Assembly (NCBI GenBank): GCA_002733915.1
Contig: NVXN01000001.1
Coordinates: 165,222-173,663 of the forward strand
Reading direction: 5' to 3'
Length of the DNA stretch: 8,442 bases
From: Aequorivita sp.
Lineage (GTDB): Bacteria > Bacteroidota > Bacteroidia > Flavobacteriales > Flavobacteriaceae
Shown: positions 6,310 through 8,442 of the stretch, piece after piece
Position numbering within the stretch: the stretch's first letter is position 1
How the letters are laid out: each line of letters starts with the position of its first letter
The notes under the pieces: model-generated
The model's database searches: none
What the model saw: only the letters and a program-made list of their open reading frames with translations
What the model was told of the DNA's origin: nothing
Program-made: the position numbers and the translations under genes

Positions 6310-6882
6310 ATGAAAATATACACCAAAACCGGCGATGCAGGCACTACTGCCCTTTTCGGCGGCACACGGGTTCCCAAGCACAACATCCGTATTGAAAGTT
6401 ATGGTACCGTAGATGAACTCAACTCCTACCTTGGCTTGATTCGTACGCAGGAAATTGATGCGCACAGCAAAGAAATATTGACCCATATCCAAGATAAGCT
6501 TTTTACTTTAGGCGCCATTTTGGCCACAGACCCTGAAAAGGCAACATTGAAAAGCGGAAAGGAACGGCTTAATATTCCGAAAATTGTTGAAGAAGACATA
6601 ACGCTTTTGGAAAATGAAATGGACCGTATGAACGATGAACTGCCAGCCATGACACATTTTATATTGCCGGGCGGAAATACAACCGTGTCATATTGTCACA
6701 TAGCACGTACCGTATGCCGTCGCGCAGAGCGCCGTACCACACTCTTAAATGAAAATGAGCCTATTGATGAACGGGTGCTCATGTATTTAAACCGACTATC
6801 TGACTATCTATTTGTGCTGGCACGAAAGTTGTCTAAAGACACGAAGGCAGAAGAGACGCAGTGGATTCCGGAGAAGTTGTGA
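6310..6882 (+). CDS. Cob(I)yrinic acid a,c-diamide/cob(I)alamin adenosyltransferase, PduO type
   Basis: This 190-residue cytosolic enzyme transfers the 5'-deoxyadenosyl group of ATP to cob(I)alamin, making adenosylcobalamin for enzymes such as methylmalonyl-CoA mutase. The length is standard for PduO-type enzymes, which form trimers with active sites between subunits. The N-terminal ATP-binding motif is TKTGDAGTT (residues 5-13), followed by FGG and GTVDELNS (32-39). Later motifs are FILPGG (117-122), the R133-T-V-C-R-R-A-E-R141 segment containing the conserved Arg and Glu, and N161-R-L-S-D165. All key family motifs are present, so the gene looks intact. No other cobalamin genes lie in the window, which fits a role in activating salvaged cofactor. 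It has its own promoter and is followed by an octamer array rather than an obvious terminator. Confidence 0.95.
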   Translation: MKIYTKTGDAGTTALFGGTRVPKHNIRIESYGTVDELNSYLGLIRTQEIDAHSKEILTHIQDKLFTLGAILATDPEKATLKSGKERLNIPKIVEEDITLLENEMDRMNDELPAMTHFILPGGNTTVSYCHIARTVCRRAERRTTLLNENEPIDERVLMYLNRLSDYLFVLARKLSKDTKAEETQWIPEKL

Positions 6883-6892
6883 ATTGATTGAG

Positions 6893-6996
6893 TTCTTGGG
6901 TTATTGAGTTATTGAATTATTGAGTTATTGGTTTATTGGGTTATTGGGTTATTAGGTTATTGGGTTATTGGGTTATTGGGTTATTGGGTTATTGAA
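6893..6996. repeat. Octamer tandem array (TTATTGGG), 13 units
   Basis: Thirteen 8-bp units run without spacers, beginning 11 bp after the adenosyltransferase stop. The first unit is TTCTTGGG, followed by variants TTATTGAG, TTATTGAA, TTATTGAG and TTATTGGT. Seven of the next eight units (6933-6996) include six perfect TTATTGGG copies and one TTATTAGG, and the last unit is TTATTGAA. Perfect copies lie toward the 3' side and decayed ones at the edges, a usual pattern for slippage-driven arrays. With its flanks it fills the first third of the 297-bp gap before the DUF2795 gene. Confidence 0.96.
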
Positions 6997-7030
6997 ATAA
7001 ACGAAAAATACCAAACACCTCCGCTTTGTC

Positions 7031-7045
7031 TTAATAACTTATTAA
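7031..7045. other. AT-only palindrome TTAATAA-C-TTATTAA in the gap before the DUF2795 gene
   Basis: A perfect 7-bp inverted repeat with a 1-bp centre lies about 80 bp upstream of the DUF2795 promoter. It could be an operator for a dimeric regulator. All arm bases are A or T in an AT-rich region, so chance is a fair explanation. ATAACTT recurs 15 bp further on (7049-7055). Otherwise I see only AT-rich DNA between the octamer array and the promoter at 7125. Confidence 0.3.
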
Positions 7046-7124
7046 TAAATAACTTTATAACTAATTCAAAATCAATACAAAAGAAACGTTCTTTAAAATA
7101 GTGCAGAAATAATTTGGATTTTTC

Positions 7125-7154
7125 TTGACTTTTTAATCTAAAAAATTACTTTTG
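7125..7154 (+). promoter_or_regulatory. Promoter TTG-N19-TACTTTTG of the DUF2795 gene
   Basis: TTG at 7125-7127, a 19-bp spacer and TACTTTTG at 7147-7154 match the Bacteroidota consensus in both boxes and spacing. It is the best promoter in the window. Transcription from about 7159 gives a leader of about 20 nt to the ATG at 7180. No operator is evident next to the boxes. Confidence 0.75.
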
Positions 7155-7179
7155 CAGAAATTATAAAACCTAAAGTGCT

Positions 7180-7401
7180 ATGTACTGGACATTAGAATTG
7201 GCATCCTATTTAAGCGATGCGCCCTGGCCCGCAACCAAAGACGAATTGATTGATTACGCGATCAGGACCGGTGCTCCACTGGAAGTAGTGGAAAACCTTC
7301 AGGCAATTGAAGACGAGGGAGACTCCTATGACTCTATTGAAGAGATCTGGGCAGACTACCCAACCGACGATGATTATCTTTGGAACGAGGATGAATATTA
7401 A
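7180..7401 (+). CDS. DUF2795 domain protein, small and acidic
   Basis: This 73-residue soluble protein has no signal peptide or membrane segment. The N-terminal two thirds carry the DUF2795-like pattern of a short helix (LELASYLSDAPWPATKDELIDYA) followed by RTGAPLEVVENLQAIE. In that family the segment is thought to form a small helical domain of unknown function. The last 25 residues are strongly acidic and aromatic, ending in DDDYLWNEDEY. It has a strong promoter of its own and a terminator after it, so it looks like a well-expressed monocistronic gene. The acidic tail suggests a binding partner that is basic, such as a nucleic-acid-binding or ribosomal protein, but this is only inference. 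The following gene is secA, and no functional link can be read from the sequence. Confidence 0.85.
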   Translation: MYWTLELASYLSDAPWPATKDELIDYAIRTGAPLEVVENLQAIEDEGDSYDSIEEIWADYPTDDDYLWNEDEY

Positions 7402-7417
7402 TCCCAAAGTTTTGGGA
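7402..7417. other. Short inverted repeat after the DUF2795 stop
   Basis: TCCCAAA and TTTGGGA form a perfect 7-bp inverted repeat around GT, immediately after the TAA stop. The transcript could fold with a 4-nt loop after opening one pair. No T-run follows, so it is not a terminator by itself. It may protect the mRNA 3' end or assist the terminator 20 bp downstream. Confidence 0.5.
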
Positions 7418-7435
7418 AACATTAAAAAATAATAT

Positions 7436-7464
7436 AAAAAGTCTCTTTTACGAGGCTTTTTTTT
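7436..7464 (+). terminator. Rho-independent terminator of the DUF2795 gene
   Basis: The stem AAAAAGTCTC (7436-7445) pairs with GAGGCTTTTT (7452-7461) around the loop TTTTAC, with one G-U pair. Eight T residues (7457-7464) complete the U-tract. It lies 35 bp after the stop codon and separates this transcript from secA. Confidence 0.88.
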
Positions 7465-7473
7465 ATTTAAAAA

Positions 7474-7491
7474 GTATTGAAAAAGCAATAC
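7474..7491. other. Small hairpin GTATTG/CAATAC
   Basis: A 6-bp perfect inverted repeat with loop AAAAAG lies just past the DUF2795 terminator and abuts the CACGAAT inverted repeat. There is no T-run. Its role is unknown, and a chance occurrence is possible. Confidence 0.35.
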
Positions 7492-7530
7492 CACGAATAC
7501 ACGAATTATATATTTAATCATTCGTGTATT
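7491..7530. repeat. CACGAAT element with 11-bp inverted repeat
   Basis: Two octamers, CCACGAAT and ACACGAAT (7491-7506), are followed by a 13-bp AT-rich loop and ATTCGTGTATT (7520-7530). That segment is the exact reverse complement of 7496-7506. The 16-bp block 7491-7506 recurs inverted at 7617-7632 with one mismatch. Motifs of the ATTCGTG...ATTCGTGG form are familiar to me from intergenic DNA of Bacteroidota, though I cannot confirm this here. It may be a dispersed repeat. Confidence 0.7.
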
Positions 7531-7616
7531 TAAGGGAACAAATTATATGTAGCTTTTTTCAAAGAGAATTGAAAAACTCAAAAACCAGGAGTTTACGAAA
7601 GATAGGATATAAAAAC

Positions 7617-7632
7617 ATTCGTGAATTCGTGG
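7617..7632. repeat. Second, inverted copy of the CACGAAT element
   Basis: ATTCGTGA followed by ATTCGTGG is the reverse complement of 7491-7506 with a single base change. The two copies face each other across 110 bp and could pair in single-stranded DNA or in a secA leader transcript. This lies 60 bp before the secA ATG. Confidence 0.65.
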
Positions 7633-7655
7633 CTAAAAAACAAAATTGACAAAAG

Positions 7656-7674
7656 AGTGCTGCGCTGCAACACT
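7656..7674 (+). promoter_or_regulatory. Imperfect hairpin just upstream of secA
   Basis: AGTGCTGC (7656-7663) pairs with GCAACACT (7667-7674) around GCT, with one C-A mismatch. This GC-rich stem stands out in an AT-rich leader and ends 18 nt before the secA ATG. It could influence translation initiation. No -7 element of good quality was found for secA; the nearest resemblance, TAGCTTTT near 7550, lacks the final G and a TTG partner. Confidence 0.35.
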
Positions 7675-7692
7675 TCAAAATAAACACACATC

Positions 7693-8442
7693 ATGGGAAT
7701 ATTAGATAACGTACTAAAAGTTTTTGTAGGCGATAAATCAAAAAAAGACATCAGCCAAATACAGCCACTTGTAAATGAAATTAAAAAACACGAAGCAGCC
7801 ATAGAAAAACTCTCCCACGATGAGCTAAGGGCGAAGTCAGATTTTTTCAGAAAAGAAATAAAAGCAGCACAAAAAGATGTTCAGGACCAGATTGACAGCC
7901 TGGAAAAACAATCTGAGGAAGAGCAGGACATCAACAAAAAAGAAGAATACTACAACCAGATAGACAAACTAAAGGACGATCGCTACGAAATTGAAAAAGC
8001 GACCCTTACCAAAATACTTCCCGAAGCTTTTGCCGTGATGAAAGAAACCGCAAAACGCTTTAAAGACAACGAAACCATTACCGTTACGGCAAGTCCTTTT
8101 GACCGGGAAATTTCTGCAGACAAAGACTATGTAACCCTTGAAGATGACAAAGCCATTTGGAAAAACTCTTGGGATGCCGCCGGAAAACCCATTACTTGGG
8201 ATATGGTGCACTACGATGTTCAGTTAATTGGTGGGGTGGCGCTTCACGAAGGGAAAGTAGCCGAAATGCAAACGGGTGAAGGTAAAACCTTGGTTGCTAC
8301 CCTACCCATGTACCTCAACGCCCTTGCCGGTAACGGGGTTCACCTTGTTACGGTGAATGACTACCTTGCAAGACGTGATAGCGCGTGGATGGCTCCGTTA
8401 TTTGAATTCCACGGAATGACAGTAGATTGTATTGACAACCAC
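7693..8442 (+). CDS. secA: Preprotein translocase subunit SecA, N-terminal part
   Basis: The first 250 codons of SecA are present, cut off by the window end. SecA is the ATPase that drives unfolded preproteins through SecYEG. The start gives [19 protein letters not shown], matching the usual amphipathic N-terminus. Walker A is MQTGEGKT at residues 192-199, preceded by [17 protein letters not shown] and followed by a VNDYLARRD motif at 221-229. In E. coli SecA the Walker A lies near residue 105, so about 85 extra residues occur here. They form a Lys/Glu/Gln-rich coiled-coil-like segment at about 57-100 and a second insertion at about 124-172 before HYDVQ. Such insertions are, as far as I recall, usual in Bacteroidota SecA. 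Here SecA would also supply the Sec step for T9SS cargo such as the protein at 3871. No Shine-Dalgarno sequence precedes the ATG. Confidence 0.96.
   Translation, partial: MGILDNVLKVFVGDKSKKDISQIQPLVNEIKKHEAAIEKLSHDELRAKSDFFRKEIKAAQKDVQDQIDSLEKQSEEEQDINKKEEYYNQIDKLKDDRYEIEKATLTKILPEAFAVMKETAKRFKDNETITVTASPFDREISADKDYVTLEDDKAIWKNSWDAAGKPITWDMVHYDVQLIGGVALHEGKVAEMQTGEGKTLVATLPMYLNALAGNGVHLVTVNDYLARRDSAWMAPLFEFHGMTVDCIDNH

Noticed and set aside
6019..6650. Minus-strand frames of 65-90 codons across the small protein and adenosyltransferase
   Set aside because: They overlap convincing plus-strand coding with promoters and show no motifs of their own.
6893..6996. CRISPR array
   Set aside because: The units are contiguous 8-mers with no spacers and no cas genes nearby; the same holds for the other arrays.
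7210..7521. 103-codon minus-strand frame covering the DUF2795 gene and its terminator
   Set aside because: It is antisense to a gene with consensus promoter and terminator, and it runs through the terminator hairpin.
7621..7683. GTG-started 20-codon frame as a SecM-like leader peptide for secA
   Set aside because: It is very short, starts inside the dispersed ATTCGTG repeat, and has no signal-peptide or arrest-motif character.

Overview
The window reads as a chromosomal segment of a Bacteroidota member, most likely a marine or freshwater Flavobacteriia species. Four things point there: the C-terminal type IX secretion (T9SS) sorting domain on the 688-residue surface protein; promoter elements of the Bacteroidota form TTG-N19-21-TAnnTTTG in front of several genes; absence of clear Shine-Dalgarno sequences; and a SecA start with the long N-terminal insertions seen in this phylum. 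The DNA is AT-rich. No rRNA, tRNA, CRISPR array, transposase or phage gene was seen. The genus cannot be named from this sequence alone.

All eight coding regions lie on the plus strand. In order: an ABC-F ATPase of the Uup type (59-1927, GTG start); a class I SAM-dependent methyltransferase (2031-2807); a LolD/MacB-type ABC ATPase without an adjacent permease (2987-3688); a secreted repeat-solenoid protein with a T9SS sorting tail (3871-5937), closed by a strong terminator; a 58-residue single-pass membrane protein (6039-6215); a PduO-type cob(I)alamin adenosyltransferase (6310-6882); a 73-residue acidic DUF2795 protein (7180-7401), followed by a terminator; and the first 250 codons of secA (7693 to the window edge).

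Most genes have their own candidate promoter, so this looks like a run of mostly independent housekeeping genes rather than one operon. Shared themes are ATP-driven envelope and secretion functions (LolD-like ATPase, SecA, a T9SS cargo protein), ribosome-associated ATPase activity (ABC-F) and cofactor activation (adenosylcobalamin). No pathway joins them all.

The least ordinary signal is between the genes. Short tandem arrays with 7- or 8-bp units, each with a different unit sequence, occur at or just after the stop codons of four genes (1938-1975, 2802-2815, 3671-3719, 6893-6996). Further degenerate heptamer stretches lie at 6-33, 2831-2879 and 2899-2930. The 291-bp gap before secA holds several inverted repeats and dispersed CACGAAT/ATTCGTG octamers. 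I see no convincing new multi-gene defence, mobile or biosynthetic system here.
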